From an uncultured Anaerolineae bacterium (GTDB lineage Bacteria > Chloroflexota > Anaerolineae > Anaerolineales > Villigracilaceae), in assembly GCA_903854805.1 (NCBI GenBank), contig CAINXK010000481.1:1-38208 (forward strand): 38,208 bases of DNA. Direction: 5' to 3'. The notes under the pieces were generated by a model. The model was given only the letters and a program-made list of their open reading frames with translations, searched no databases and had not been told where the DNA came from. A program made the translations under genes and the position numbers. The stretch's first letter is position 1. Every line of letters starts with the position of its first letter. Shown one piece after another: positions 16,032 to 25,049 of the stretch.

Positions 16032-17033
16032 ATGAATATATTTGTTACCGGTGGAGCCGGTTTTATTGGTTCTGCCACATCTGAGGCTTTGTTAAGAGCA
16101 GGGCACACTGTCACAGTCTATGATTCACTGGTGACCGGCCATCGCCGGGCAGTGCCGGAAGGGGCAAACTTCGTTCATGCGGATACTTCGGACAGCTATT
16201 CTCTGACTCAGGCTTTATCCGAACGAAACTATGATGCTGTTATGCACTTTGCGGCATTTATTGAGGCCGGAGAGAGCATGAAGGATCCGGGCAAGTTCCT
16301 GCGTAACAATCTGGTTAATTCGCTTGCTCTGATCGAAGCGGCTGTCAAAGCCAATGTCAGACGCTTTGTACTCTCGTCTACTGCGGCAGTTTACCAATCG
16401 AGTGAAGTACCGCTTACCGAAGAATCTCCTCTGGGACCTACAAATACATACGGATATACCAAACTGGCTGTTGAACAATCTTTGGATTGGTACCGCCAGA
16501 TCTATGGGCTGCATTTTGCTGCTCTGCGTTATTTTAACGCCAGCGGTGCCTTACCCGGACGAGGTGAAGCCCACCAACCCGAATCACATCTTATTCCGCG
16601 AGTATTACAGGTGGCACAGGGACAGGCTGAATCTGCACTTATTTTTGGTACTGATTACCCCACCCCTGATGGGACCTGTATCCGCGATTATATTCACCTG
16701 GGTGACCTGGTTTCGGCACACATCCTGGCATTGGAAGCACTGGCGGACCGTGACAAAATGGTGTACAACCTTGGTTCTGGCACCGGGTATTCGGTGCGCG
16801 AGGTGATCGATACTGCCAGCCAGGTCTCTGGCAAGACAATCCCGGTCATTGAATTGGATCGCCGTCCGGGGGATTCTGCCCGTTTGGTGGCATCTTCAGA
16901 AAAGATCCGTCGTGAATTGGGCTGGAAACCACAGCACGATTCGATTAAAGATATTATTGCAGACGCCTGGGAATGGCATTCACAGCATCCTCGCGGGTAT
17001 GATGAACCGGAACAATCACAAAAAGTAGGTTAA
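16032..17033 (+). CDS. galE: UDP-glucose 4-epimerase (extended SDR)
   Basis: A 333-residue extended short-chain dehydrogenase. The NAD-binding GGAGFIGS motif is at the N-terminus, YDSLVTGHRRAV binds the adenosine ribose, and the catalytic Ser/Thr-Tyr-Lys set is in LSSTAAVY and Tyr140-xxx-Lys144. RYFNASGA, HLIPRVLQVA and CIRDYIHLGDL are typical GalE substrate-binding segments. It interconverts UDP-glucose and UDP-galactose, or the N-acetyl forms. The ATG at 16032 has GAGG nine bases upstream; the ATG at 16023 would be too close to it. The next gene starts one base after its stop. Confidence 0.9.
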   Translation: MNIFVTGGAGFIGSATSEALLRAGHTVTVYDSLVTGHRRAVPEGANFVHADTSDSYSLTQALSERNYDAVMHFAAFIEAGESMKDPGKFLRNNLVNSLALIEAAVKANVRRFVLSSTAAVYQSSEVPLTEESPLGPTNTYGYTKLAVEQSLDWYRQIYGLHFAALRYFNASGALPGRGEAHQPESHLIPRVLQVAQGQAESALIFGTDYPTPDGTCIRDYIHLGDLVSAHILALEALADRDKMVYNLGSGTGYSVREVIDTASQVSGKTIPVIELDRRPGDSARLVASSEKIRRELGWKPQHDSIKDIIADAWEWHSQHPRGYDEPEQSQKVG

Positions 17034-17034
17034 T

Positions 17035-17793
17035 ATGCGAATTATCCGATATCAAACGAATAATCAGCCTCCAAAATACGGTTGGGTCTTCGATGAAAAT
17101 GTTGGCGAAATCGAAGGCAGTATCTATGCTGAATATCGCCGCCACGAGGCCACAACTCCCCTTGCAGATGTCAGGCTGCTTTCTCCTTGTCTGCCCAGTA
17201 AGATCGTGTGTGTGGGGCGAAACTATATTGAACACGCCAGGGAATTGGGCAATGATGTACCTAAACTGCCGTTGATTTTCCTAAAGCCGCCTTCATCGAT
17301 TATCAATCCAGGTGATCCGATTATCCTGCCGCCGCAATCACAGCAGGTGGAACATGAAGCCGAGCTGGTGGTAGTGATCGGCAAGCGCGGCCGAAACATT
17401 ACCACGGAAGATGCCCGTAGTTATATTATGGGGTATACCGTTGGTAATGACGTGACTGCCCGGGATTTGCAGAAAACCGATGGCCAATGGACGCGCGCTA
17501 AAGGCTTCGATACTTTTTGTTCTTTTGGGCCCTGGATTGATACAGATTTTGATATTTCCGATGCCTTGATCACTTGCAAAGTGTCTGGTCAACCACGCCA
17601 GATGGGTTCGACACGCGATATGGTTTTTAACGTTTCTACCCTGGTGGCTTTTATTTCATCGATCATGACCCTTGAACCAGGCGACATCATTTTTACTGGC
17701 ACCCCAGCAGGGGTGGGCCCACTCAAGGTGGGGGATGAAGTTGTTGTGGAGATTGAGGGACTGGGTAAGTTGTCGAACCCGGTAAAAGCTTGA
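17035..17793 (+). CDS. fumarylacetoacetate hydrolase family protein
   Basis: A 252-residue single-domain enzyme of the FAH family (COG0179). Motifs: KIVCVGRNYIEHARELG, the metal-binding acids in VEHEAELVVVIGKRG and GNDVTARDLQ, KGFDTFCSFGPW, and FTGTPAGVGPLKVGD near the C-terminus. Family members hydrolyse or decarboxylate C-C bonds of 2,4-diketo acids in aromatic degradation, or decarboxylate oxaloacetate; which applies here cannot be told. It follows galE by one base (TAATATG), so it is cotranscribed, although a functional link with the epimerase is not obvious. Confidence 0.9.
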   Translation: MRIIRYQTNNQPPKYGWVFDENVGEIEGSIYAEYRRHEATTPLADVRLLSPCLPSKIVCVGRNYIEHARELGNDVPKLPLIFLKPPSSIINPGDPIILPPQSQQVEHEAELVVVIGKRGRNITTEDARSYIMGYTVGNDVTARDLQKTDGQWTRAKGFDTFCSFGPWIDTDFDISDALITCKVSGQPRQMGSTRDMVFNVSTLVAFISSIMTLEPGDIIFTGTPAGVGPLKVGDEVVVEIEGLGKLSNPVKA

Positions 17794-18046
17794 TGTATTC
17801 AACCGGGCGGGCTAATAAAGGCTACTTTTTCCATCCCCGGCAGTGACAGTTAGCATGGCTTGTTTGTGTGACACCCGGTTACCCAGGATAATCGCAAGTT
17901 TCATGTTTTCTACCAGGTGTGCGGAAGAGCATTTACAGAATTTCATTTGAATGTAAAAAGTTGGGTGGATTGCCACCAGTTAGGAAAATTTTGGGCCAGT
18001 AGTGTTTGTCTGGCCCAAAACGTTTTTACTCTCCAAGCGAGGTTTT
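17794..18046. other. intergenic leader between the FAH gene and the GcvT-like gene
   Basis: 253 bp without an ORF. Apart from the terminator-like hairpin at 17989-18027 I see no riboswitch motif; in particular no glycine or tetrahydrofolate aptamer is apparent. Confidence 0.6.
17989..18027 (+). terminator. terminator-like hairpin just before the GcvT-like gene
   Basis: A perfect 11-bp stem TTTTGGGCCAG/CTGGCCCAAAA with a 10-nt loop, then CG and five T. It ends 19 bp before the downstream start codon and could terminate the galE-FAH transcript or act as an attenuator. Confidence 0.75.
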
Positions 18047-19234
18047 ATGCTTAAACAAACTCCCTTTCACTCCCGCACGTCTGCGCTCAACCAGCTCCAA
18101 AATTGGCGGCGCTGGTCTGGTTATTACACTGCTGGGTTGTATGAAATGAATCACGAGCGCGAATACTGGGCGATCCGCAATTCTGCCGCGCTTTTTGATG
18201 TTTCGCCTCTGATGAAGTACCTTATTGAGGGGAAGGATGCAGCGCGTTTACTGAACAGGGTCGTTACCAGGGATGTTCTCAAAATGTCGATTGGGCAGGT
18301 AATTTATACGCCCTGGTGTAATGCAGATGGTAAAGTGCTGGATGATGGCACGATTTCCCGTTTGGATGAACATATCTTTCGCATGACATCTGCTGATCCG
18401 AACCTGCGCTGGTTGGTAATGAACGCGGTGGGAATGGATGTTTCGGTTACCGATATCAGTTCAGATGTCGCCGCGCTCAGTCTGCAGGGGCCAAAATCCA
18501 GGCCTATCCTGAACTGCTGCGCACAAAAGTCTGTGGATGGGTTGAAATATTTTCGTTTAATGCGCAACGAAATTGCGGGTATTCCCATCACCATTTCGCG
18601 GACTGGCTATACCGGCGATCTTGGTTATGAAATCTGGATGGATGCTGGCGATGCACTACCGGTCTGGGATGCCTTGATTGCAGCTGGACATGATTATGGT
18701 ATTGCCGCTGCAGGTATACTCGCCTTGGATGTGGCACGCGTGGAGGCCGGGTTGATCCTGATCGAGACCGACTATACCGCCGCGCACCATGCCGTGATCG
18801 AGGCCCAGAAGTCATCACCTTTTGAGTTGGGGCTGGGTTGGGCGGTAAACCTGGAAAAGGGCGCTTTTAACGGTAAGCACGTATTACAGGCGGAAAAGGC
18901 GCGTGGATCGGAATGGATGTTTGTCGGGCTTGAAGTGGATTGGGTTGGGATGGAGGCTTTGTTCCACGCAGTTGGGCTTCCGCCCCAGATTTCTGCTACA
19001 ACTGTGCGGGCCAGTCTGCCCGTTTTTGTCGGGAAGAACCAGGTTGGTTATGCATCATCCAGTGTATGGTCTCCTGTACTGAAAAAGTATATTGCGCTGG
19101 CGCACATTCGTAAACCATATTTTGAAACTGGTACTCAGGTGTCACTGGAAGTAACAGTGGAGCACCAGCGTAAATATGCTCCTGCGAAGGTAGTAAAGAC
19201 GCCTTTTTATGAGCCGGAGTGGAAAAAATTATGA
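18047..19234 (+). CDS. GcvT-like aminomethyltransferase/folate-dependent protein
   Basis: A 395-residue protein of the GcvT/YgfZ superfamily, usually a T-protein that moves a one-carbon unit from an amine to tetrahydrofolate. The N-terminal part (WAIRNSAALFDVSPLMKYLI, NRVVTRDV) and the Asp-Asp in GKVLDDGTI (99-100, equivalent to the catalytic region of GcvT) are present, then RTGYTGDLGYEIW and ALDVARVEAGL. The C-terminal barrel contains GYASSSVWSPVLKKYIALAH. No other glycine-cleavage genes are nearby; instead it is coupled by an ATGA overlap to a flavoprotein, as in N-methyl amino acid dehydrogenase systems. The ATG at 18047 has GAGG upstream; the open frame before it runs through the hairpin. 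Confidence 0.85.
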   Translation: MLKQTPFHSRTSALNQLQNWRRWSGYYTAGLYEMNHEREYWAIRNSAALFDVSPLMKYLIEGKDAARLLNRVVTRDVLKMSIGQVIYTPWCNADGKVLDDGTISRLDEHIFRMTSADPNLRWLVMNAVGMDVSVTDISSDVAALSLQGPKSRPILNCCAQKSVDGLKYFRLMRNEIAGIPITISRTGYTGDLGYEIWMDAGDALPVWDALIAAGHDYGIAAAGILALDVARVEAGLILIETDYTAAHHAVIEAQKSSPFELGLGWAVNLEKGAFNGKHVLQAEKARGSEWMFVGLEVDWVGMEALFHAVGLPPQISATTVRASLPVFVGKNQVGYASSSVWSPVLKKYIALAHIRKPYFETGTQVSLEVTVEHQRKYAPAKVVKTPFYEPEWKKL

Positions 19235-20814
19235 CACTGCATCACTATGATGCCATTATTATCGGTGGCGGGCATAATGGTTTGATCAACGCGGCCTACC
19301 TTGCTCGCGCAGGGAAAAAGGTCGTTGTACTCGAGCGCCGTTCGATTGTTGGTGGTGCGGCGGTCACAGAAGAGATATTCCCCGGGTTCCGTTTTACCGA
19401 ATTTTCGTATGTTGTCAGCCTGTTAAGACCCGAGATCATCCGCGAATTGGAGCTTCCCCGGCACGGATTGAAGATTTTGCCATTGCCAAGCACGTTTACG
19501 CCGATGGAAAATGGTGACTATATCGCGGCGTGGGATGATCATGACAAGACCCGCCGGGAAATTTACCGGCATTCTCCCAAAGATGCTGATGCGTATGACG
19601 ATTATGCGCGCCTGATGATGCGCATGGCAATGGCCGTGAAGCCTCTTCTCAGTCTGATCCCCCCCGATATTGCCTCGCTTTCACCTCGCGATTTGTTGGG
19701 GTTGCTGAAGGTCGGGAAGTTTGCGGCGGGTCTTTCTGAAAGTGATCTGTACAATGTGGCTAAATTGGTTACCCAGTCATCTGGAGATATGCTGGATGAA
19801 TGGTTTGAGACCGATGCTCTCAAAGGCACTAAATCTGCCAGCGGTATCATCGGCACTTTTCTAGGTCCTCGCTCGCCTGGCACAGCCTATGTGCTCCTTC
19901 ATCACTATATGGGTGAGATTGACGGAGCATTTCGGGCCTGGGGCTTTGCCAAAAACGGTTCTGGCGGTGTAACCGCTTCAATTGCAAGCGCAGCCCGTGC
20001 ACTGGGTGTCGAAATCCGTACTGATGCCCCTGTGAAGCAGGTCATCGTCAAGAATGGACGTGCTTGTGGTGTTGCGCTTGAAAATGGTGATGAGTTTTTT
20101 GCCAGCGTGGTAGTTTCTGCAGCTGACCCGCGCCGCACGTTTTTGCAGTTTGTTGAGCCCAAGCATTTTCCTGATGATTTTCTAACATCTATTCGCAAAT
20201 TTCGCACTCGCGGCTCATCTGGAAAACTTAACCTGGCGCTGAGTGAGCTGCCGAATTTCAGCGCGCTGCCCGGTGAAGGAGAACTCCACCGTGGCGCCAT
20301 TTCCATCAGCCCAAGCGTTGATTATATTGAGCGCGCTTTTGACGATGCCAAGTATGGTCAGGTATCGCGGCACCCATATATCGATATCATCATTCCGTCT
20401 GTGATCGATCCAGATATGGCGCCTGTGGGCCAGCACGTCATGTCCTGTTTTGTTCAATACGTGCCCTACGATATCGAGGGCGGTTGGAATGATGCCAGGA
20501 AAGAAAATTTTGCAGAAAATGTGATTGCCACGATCGAACAATATGCGCCAAATATTCGGCGCGCCATCATCGGCAGGCAGGTGATTACCCCGGTGGACAT
20601 AGAGAATATTGCCGGCATTACGGGTGGTAATATTTTCCATGGCGAATTGCTGCTTCACCAGCTCTTTTTCCTGCGCCCGGCTCCCCAATGGGCGGATTTC
20701 CGCACACCCTTGCCAGGTTATTACCTGGCGGCTTCAGGAGCCCATCCTGGTGGTGGTGTGATGGGTGCGGCTGGTCGATTGGCTGCCCTCGAAATCCTGA
20801 AGGACTGGCGTTAA
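19231..20814 (+). CDS. PYROXD2/phytoene dehydrogenase-like FAD oxidoreductase (copy 1)
   Basis: A 527-residue flavoprotein of COG1233. The FAD dinucleotide-binding motif IIIGGGHNGLINAAYLARAG opens the protein, followed by VLERRSIVGGAAVTEE, and the C-terminal FAD-contacting stretch AASGAHPGGGVMGAAGR. LLRPEIIRELELPRHGL is typical of the PYROXD2 branch rather than true carotenoid desaturases, and no carotenoid genes are near. No signal or membrane helix is seen. The start overlaps the GcvT-like stop as ATGA. The substrate is unknown; coupling to a GcvT-like protein suggests an amine or N-methyl compound (inference). Confidence 0.85.
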   Translation: MTLHHYDAIIIGGGHNGLINAAYLARAGKKVVVLERRSIVGGAAVTEEIFPGFRFTEFSYVVSLLRPEIIRELELPRHGLKILPLPSTFTPMENGDYIAAWDDHDKTRREIYRHSPKDADAYDDYARLMMRMAMAVKPLLSLIPPDIASLSPRDLLGLLKVGKFAAGLSESDLYNVAKLVTQSSGDMLDEWFETDALKGTKSASGIIGTFLGPRSPGTAYVLLHHYMGEIDGAFRAWGFAKNGSGGVTASIASAARALGVEIRTDAPVKQVIVKNGRACGVALENGDEFFASVVVSAADPRRTFLQFVEPKHFPDDFLTSIRKFRTRGSSGKLNLALSELPNFSALPGEGELHRGAISISPSVDYIERAFDDAKYGQVSRHPYIDIIIPSVIDPDMAPVGQHVMSCFVQYVPYDIEGGWNDARKENFAENVIATIEQYAPNIRRAIIGRQVITPVDIENIAGITGGNIFHGELLLHQLFFLRPAPQWADFRTPLPGYYLAASGAHPGGGVMGAAGRLAALEILKDWR

Positions 20815-20863
20815 CCGAAACCGTTGCGCAACGATCCTTTTTCTGGTCTTCACAAGGTGAATT

Positions 20864-22375
20864 ATGCCAAAAAAATTCGACATTATCATTATCGGGGCAG
20901 GACATAACGGGTTGACCGCCGCAGCTTATCTTGCCAAAGCAGGCAGGTCTGTTCTAGTTCTCGAGCGACGAACCAGCCATGGTGGCATGTGTACTGCTGA
21001 AAACCTGCCAACCGGCAGCTTGTTGTTGGGCGGCAGCCTTCGTCCCGACATCATTCGAGACCTGAACCTGCCACGTTTTGGACTGTTGCCTGACGCCGAA
21101 TCTTCATCATCCCGCGGAAAGCCGGGATTAATTTCGCATCTTTCGACTGCCCGCAGACTTGTGCTTTCTGGAGATGTTGCCAGGACGGCTGAATCAATCG
21201 CTGCCATCTCTGTGGTCGATGCCGGGCAGTGGCCGGGTTTTATCAGGTTTATGGATAAAGCCGCGGTTTTTCTTGAGGCTGCTTATAGAACCCCAATGCC
21301 ACGCCTGCCCGATTTTCCACTGGCGGATGGAATGCAACTGGCTCAATTGGGGCTCAAACTGAGAGGTATGGGCGCCAAGGATATGTATAAGATCATTCGC
21401 ATGTTGCCGATGACCGCCCAGGAATTTTTGGATGATTGGTTTGAATCAGATCAACTAAAAGCCATGATTGCGTCACTTGGGATTCATAATGCCAACCTGG
21501 GTGTCATGTCTGCTGGTAGTGCCTATAATTTGCTACACCAATATTTCGTGCGAGGTGGCTGGGCTCAGCCGCATATAGACGGCGTACTTGCGCGTCTGCC
21601 TGTCACGTTGGCAGCTGCCGCCCAGGCGCATGGGGCTGAAATCCGTACAGGCGCTGATGTGACCAGTATCCTGGTCAAGGATGGCAAAACTACTGGCGTG
21701 GTACTCGCCACTGGCGAAGAAATTAATGCTTCGATCGTGGTCTCGTCTGCTGATCCCAAGCGGACGCTTTTATCGTTGGTTAGTCCAGAACATCTCGACC
21801 CAGAGATAATTAGGAAATTGCAGAATATAAAAATGCGCGGTGTGACAGCAATGGTTTTTCTTGAAATGGATGGTGATGCGGGTTTGCCTGGCACAACGGT
21901 AATAGCGCCTTCGCTGAATTACTTGGAACGGGCTTATGATGCCGCCAAGTATGGGCGAATCTCGGAAAATCCGTATCTGGAGGTAACTGCAGCCGGCAAT
22001 CTTATTTCAATTCATATGCAGTTTGCGCCATATTTATTAAGGAATGGGGTTTGGGATGACTCAACGCGCATCAGTTTGGAGAAGCTGGTAGTGGATACGC
22101 TTACTGCTCAGATCCCTGAAATTAAATCCAGAATTCAAAGATTGAGTTCGATTACACCCCTGGACTTGGAAAACACTTACGCACTCACTGAAGGCGATCC
22201 TCACCATGGGCAGTTGCTGCTCGAGCAGTTCTTTTTTCTACGCCCACTTCCGGGTTGGTCCCAGCACAAAACCCCCGTGGATGGATTGTTCTTGTGCGGA
22301 AGTGGTGTACATGGCGGCGGCGGGATAAGCGGTATTGCTGGGCGGAATGCTGCCCGCCAGGTGCTGAAAGGCTGA
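20864..22375 (+). CDS. PYROXD2/phytoene dehydrogenase-like FAD oxidoreductase (copy 2)
   Basis: A 503-residue paralogue of the preceding gene: IIIGAGHNGLTAAAYLAKAG, VLERRTSHGGMCTAE, LRPDIIRDLNLPRFGL and the C-terminal CGSGVHGGGGISGIAGR match position for position with copy 1. The region after the first 60 residues is clearly more diverged, so the two probably act on different substrates or as a heteromer. AAGGTG five bases before the ATG fixes the start; 49 bp separate it from copy 1. It ends 14 bp from the convergent racemase gene with no terminator between. Confidence 0.85.
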   Translation: MPKKFDIIIIGAGHNGLTAAAYLAKAGRSVLVLERRTSHGGMCTAENLPTGSLLLGGSLRPDIIRDLNLPRFGLLPDAESSSSRGKPGLISHLSTARRLVLSGDVARTAESIAAISVVDAGQWPGFIRFMDKAAVFLEAAYRTPMPRLPDFPLADGMQLAQLGLKLRGMGAKDMYKIIRMLPMTAQEFLDDWFESDQLKAMIASLGIHNANLGVMSAGSAYNLLHQYFVRGGWAQPHIDGVLARLPVTLAAAAQAHGAEIRTGADVTSILVKDGKTTGVVLATGEEINASIVVSSADPKRTLLSLVSPEHLDPEIIRKLQNIKMRGVTAMVFLEMDGDAGLPGTTVIAPSLNYLERAYDAAKYGRISENPYLEVTAAGNLISIHMQFAPYLLRNGVWDDSTRISLEKLVVDTLTAQIPEIKSRIQRLSSITPLDLENTYALTEGDPHHGQLLLEQFFFLRPLPGWSQHKTPVDGLFLCGSGVHGGGGISGIAGRNAARQVLKG

Positions 22376-22389
22376 TACCGGGATTTCGA

Positions 22390-23082
22390 TTAAGCCAGTG
22401 CCAGTCTGACAGCAGCCTGGGCATGGATGCTGGTGGTATCAAATAATGGTACCCGGCTGTCTGAATCTTTGACCAGCAGGCCTATCTCAGTACATCCCAG
22501 GATGATGCCTTCGGCTCCGTTTTCTACAAGTCTATCGATAATCTGTTTATATTCGATCCTGGATGCGGGCTTGATCTGGCCAAGCACCAGTTCATCGTAG
22601 ATGACGCGGTGAACACTGTTCCGGTCGGTTGCGGATGGGATCAGTATTTCCAGACCGTGTTTTTCTACCAGGCGACCTCGATAAAAACTTTCTTCCATGG
22701 TGAAACGCGTGCCAAGCAGTCCGATTTTATTCAATCCTGCTGCTTGGATGACTTCTGCAGTGGCGTCGGCGATATGCAACAGCGGAATATTTATACTGTT
22801 TTGAACATCATCTGCCATTTTATGCATAGTATTGGTGCAAATGATGACAAAATCTGCGCCGCCGGCCTCGACCTGTCTGGCAGCCTGAACCATCGCTCGC
22901 GTGGCTTCCAGCCATTGGCCCGCGTGTTGCAATGTTTCAATTTCGGCGAAATCGACTGAGACCATCACGGATTTGGCAGAATGCAGCCCTCCCAGGGCTT
23001 CTTTCACTTTTTCGTTTACGAGCCGGTAATATTCGATTGATGATTCCCAGCTCATGCCACCGATCATTCCGATTGTTTTCAT
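22390..23082 (-). CDS. aspartate/glutamate racemase family protein
   Basis: A 230-residue enzyme of the PLP-independent Asp/Glu racemase family. It starts MKTIGMIGGMSWESSIEYY, typical of the YgeA/RacX branch, and carries the two catalytic cysteines in VIICTNTMHK and ILGCTEIGLL, which deprotonate opposite faces of the amino acid. GGAG lies eight bases before the ATG at 23082; the longer open frame is discarded. It is the last gene of the minus operon, 22 bp after the DAO-type flavoprotein, so racemisation of an amino acid may feed or follow that oxidase. Confidence 0.9.
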   Translation of the reverse strand: MKTIGMIGGMSWESSIEYYRLVNEKVKEALGGLHSAKSVMVSVDFAEIETLQHAGQWLEATRAMVQAARQVEAGGADFVIICTNTMHKMADDVQNSINIPLLHIADATAEVIQAAGLNKIGLLGTRFTMEESFYRGRLVEKHGLEILIPSATDRNSVHRVIYDELVLGQIKPASRIEYKQIIDRLVENGAEGIILGCTEIGLLVKDSDSRVPLFDTTSIHAQAAVRLALA

Positions 23083-23104
23083 GGGTTTGTCTCCGGGTTG
23101 GTGG

Positions 23105-24265
23105 TTAATGCCAGATGTTATGGTACGCGCCGGAAATAAGTTTTCCGGATGCAAACCGCAGCGGGGTGAGTATGGAAATATCGACAGTTTTTGCAGCCCC
23201 ATCCAGGATTAATTCCGCCATGCACAACCCTACGGCGGGTCCGATTTTAAAACCAGTCCCACTGAAACCACAATCAAGATAAAAACCATCCAGCCCAGCC
23301 AGCCCAAGCATGGGGTGCTGGTCAGGTGTGATGCCATCGTAACCGCTGTGTGCGCTGTGCAGACCACCCTGTTCCATCACTGGGATACGTGCACAGATGC
23401 GATCGATGGCTCTTTCGACGAAACCCGGTTTTGCATGGTCGGCGTCTCCATCAGGAGATTCTCCCAGTAGGTTGCCGTCTTCCAGGCCAATCAAAGTCAG
23501 CCCGCCTTCAGGCCGAAAATATAAGTCTTTTGGGAAATCGATCACGGTTGGGTGGCTTGGTCCCATTTGGGTTGGGCGTTTTACAAACATGGTGTCATGG
23601 CGCCATGTGTCGTAAGGCAGTTCCAGACCGGCCATTATGTTTAGCTTTCCGGCCCATGCTCCTGCAGCGTTGACCACCACCGGGGCGGAAAATGTTCCCC
23701 GGTTGGTTTCAACACCTTCAATTCTGCCGCCAGTTATTTGAAGACCTGTGACAGTACATTCTTGTATGAGGCGCGCGCCGAGCGCGCGTGCAGCTGTGCT
23801 AAAAGCTGCTGCGGTATCACTTGGCATGGCATAGCCAGATTCAGGTTCATAGGCGGCGAAATCAAAGTCATCGGTTAGAAAGTAGGGTGCCAGCCGGCCC
23901 ACATCATCTGCGCTTATCAACAGGCTGGGAATACCTACGCGCTGCTGCATGGCTACGTTGGCACGCAGCGCATCGATATCTTTGCGCGCGACGATCTGAA
24001 TAAACCCAGTGCGTGTAAAACCGCAGTTTCCGCCGACCATTTCGCTCCAGTTGCGAAAATACCGGAAGGATTCCCAGGCCAGCCTCGAATCGATCTCAGT
24101 ATCATAGTGCATGCGGACCAACCCGCTTGAGCGACCGGTTGCGCCCGCTGCCACGAAGCGTTTTTCCAGTACGATGACCTGGACCCCGCGCTTTGCGAGG
24201 TGGTAGGCCAGGCTTGTGCCGTGGATACCTGCTCCTACGATAATGACATCTGCTGTGTTTATCAT
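23105..24265 (-). CDS. DAO-family FAD-dependent amine/amino-acid oxidoreductase
   Basis: A 386-residue flavoprotein with the FAD motif VIIVGAGIHGTSLAYHLAKRG at the N-terminus, LEKRFVAAGATGRSSGLVR, and the C-terminal LDCGFSGTGFKIGPAVG typical of the DAO fold (sarcosine oxidase, glycine oxidase, D-amino-acid dehydrogenase). Likely oxidises a secondary amine or D-amino acid to the imine. GGAG seven bases before the ATG supports the start. It lies between a membrane protein gene (13 bp upstream) and the racemase gene, and faces the GcvT-PYROXD2 operon. Confidence 0.88.
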   Translation of the reverse strand: MINTADVIIVGAGIHGTSLAYHLAKRGVQVIVLEKRFVAAGATGRSSGLVRMHYDTEIDSRLAWESFRYFRNWSEMVGGNCGFTRTGFIQIVARKDIDALRANVAMQQRVGIPSLLISADDVGRLAPYFLTDDFDFAAYEPESGYAMPSDTAAAFSTAARALGARLIQECTVTGLQITGGRIEGVETNRGTFSAPVVVNAAGAWAGKLNIMAGLELPYDTWRHDTMFVKRPTQMGPSHPTVIDFPKDLYFRPEGGLTLIGLEDGNLLGESPDGDADHAKPGFVERAIDRICARIPVMEQGGLHSAHSGYDGITPDQHPMLGLAGLDGFYLDCGFSGTGFKIGPAVGLCMAELILDGAAKTVDISILTPLRFASGKLISGAYHNIWH

Positions 24266-24278
24266 GAAATTCTCCAGG

Positions 24279-25049
24279 TTAGAGATGATAATGCCGTAAA
24301 ACCAGAAAAGATAAACCCTGGGTTACCAGAGTTGCCCCGATGGCGGCAAAAAAGGCAGGCCCGATGCCGGTGCGTTCCAACAACAGTGCCAGCACCAGAT
24401 AAAAACTTGTAAAACCGAACAGCCCGAACAATAATCCGCGCAAAACACTGGCCGCACCAGCCGGACCCTGCAGTCGCTGGGCGAAAATGGTTAGGATGGC
24501 GGTATAGAGTGGAATGGTTGAAAGAAGACCAGTCAGACGTGGGCCGATGAACGGGGCTGTGCCGGTAAGTGCCAAAATAAAGGAAGTCCCAACGAGGATC
24601 CGCGCAGGAAGATCCCATTTTCCCGGTTTTGAAGCTTGAGAATCCAGCTGTGTTCCCCTGGGCATTAACCATAGCCCTGCCAGGATTGCCAGCACAACCA
24701 AAACAAAGATTGTGATTAGCGGCAGGACAAGATTTTGCATTACCAGTGTGATGGCTCCAAAGCATAGCATGCTGGCGCTGATAGCTACGGGCCAGCGAAA
24801 TTTCAGTGCCAGCCAGGCATAGGCCAGGCAGAATGCTACCAGAGACAGTCCACCGCTTAATGTGCCCAGCACGGTTGAAGCTGCAAAGGCCTCGCTGTGA
24901 CTGATGGCAACGAAGAATACCACCGGCCCTGAGGTCAGTGGCAGGCCAATCAACCAGCCGCTAACGCTTGGACCCCAGCGTCTACCCGCCAGACTTGCGC
25001 CGCCGAGGATTAATGGAGCCAACATGAGTTTTAGTGCAAGGATATTCAT
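24279..25049 (-). CDS. membrane protein with two duplicated halves
   Basis: A 256-residue integral membrane protein with eight or nine predicted helices and no recognised family. The two halves are homologous: Gly26-Pro27, Gly31 and Pro37 (GPSVSGWLIGLPL) recur with identical spacing at Gly169-Pro170, Gly174 and Pro180 (GPRLTGLLSTIPL), and each is followed by a Val-Leu/Gly-rich helix. Such duplication is common in transporters, so a carrier role is likely but unproven. The ATG overlaps the mevalonate kinase stop as ATGA and the DAO gene follows 13 bp later, so it could transport a substrate for that enzyme. Confidence 0.7.
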   Translation of the reverse strand: MNILALKLMLAPLILGGASLAGRRWGPSVSGWLIGLPLTSGPVVFFVAISHSEAFAASTVLGTLSGGLSLVAFCLAYAWLALKFRWPVAISASMLCFGAITLVMQNLVLPLITIFVLVVLAILAGLWLMPRGTQLDSQASKPGKWDLPARILVGTSFILALTGTAPFIGPRLTGLLSTIPLYTAILTIFAQRLQGPAGAASVLRGLLFGLFGFTSFYLVLALLLERTGIGPAFFAAIGATLVTQGLSFLVLRHYHL

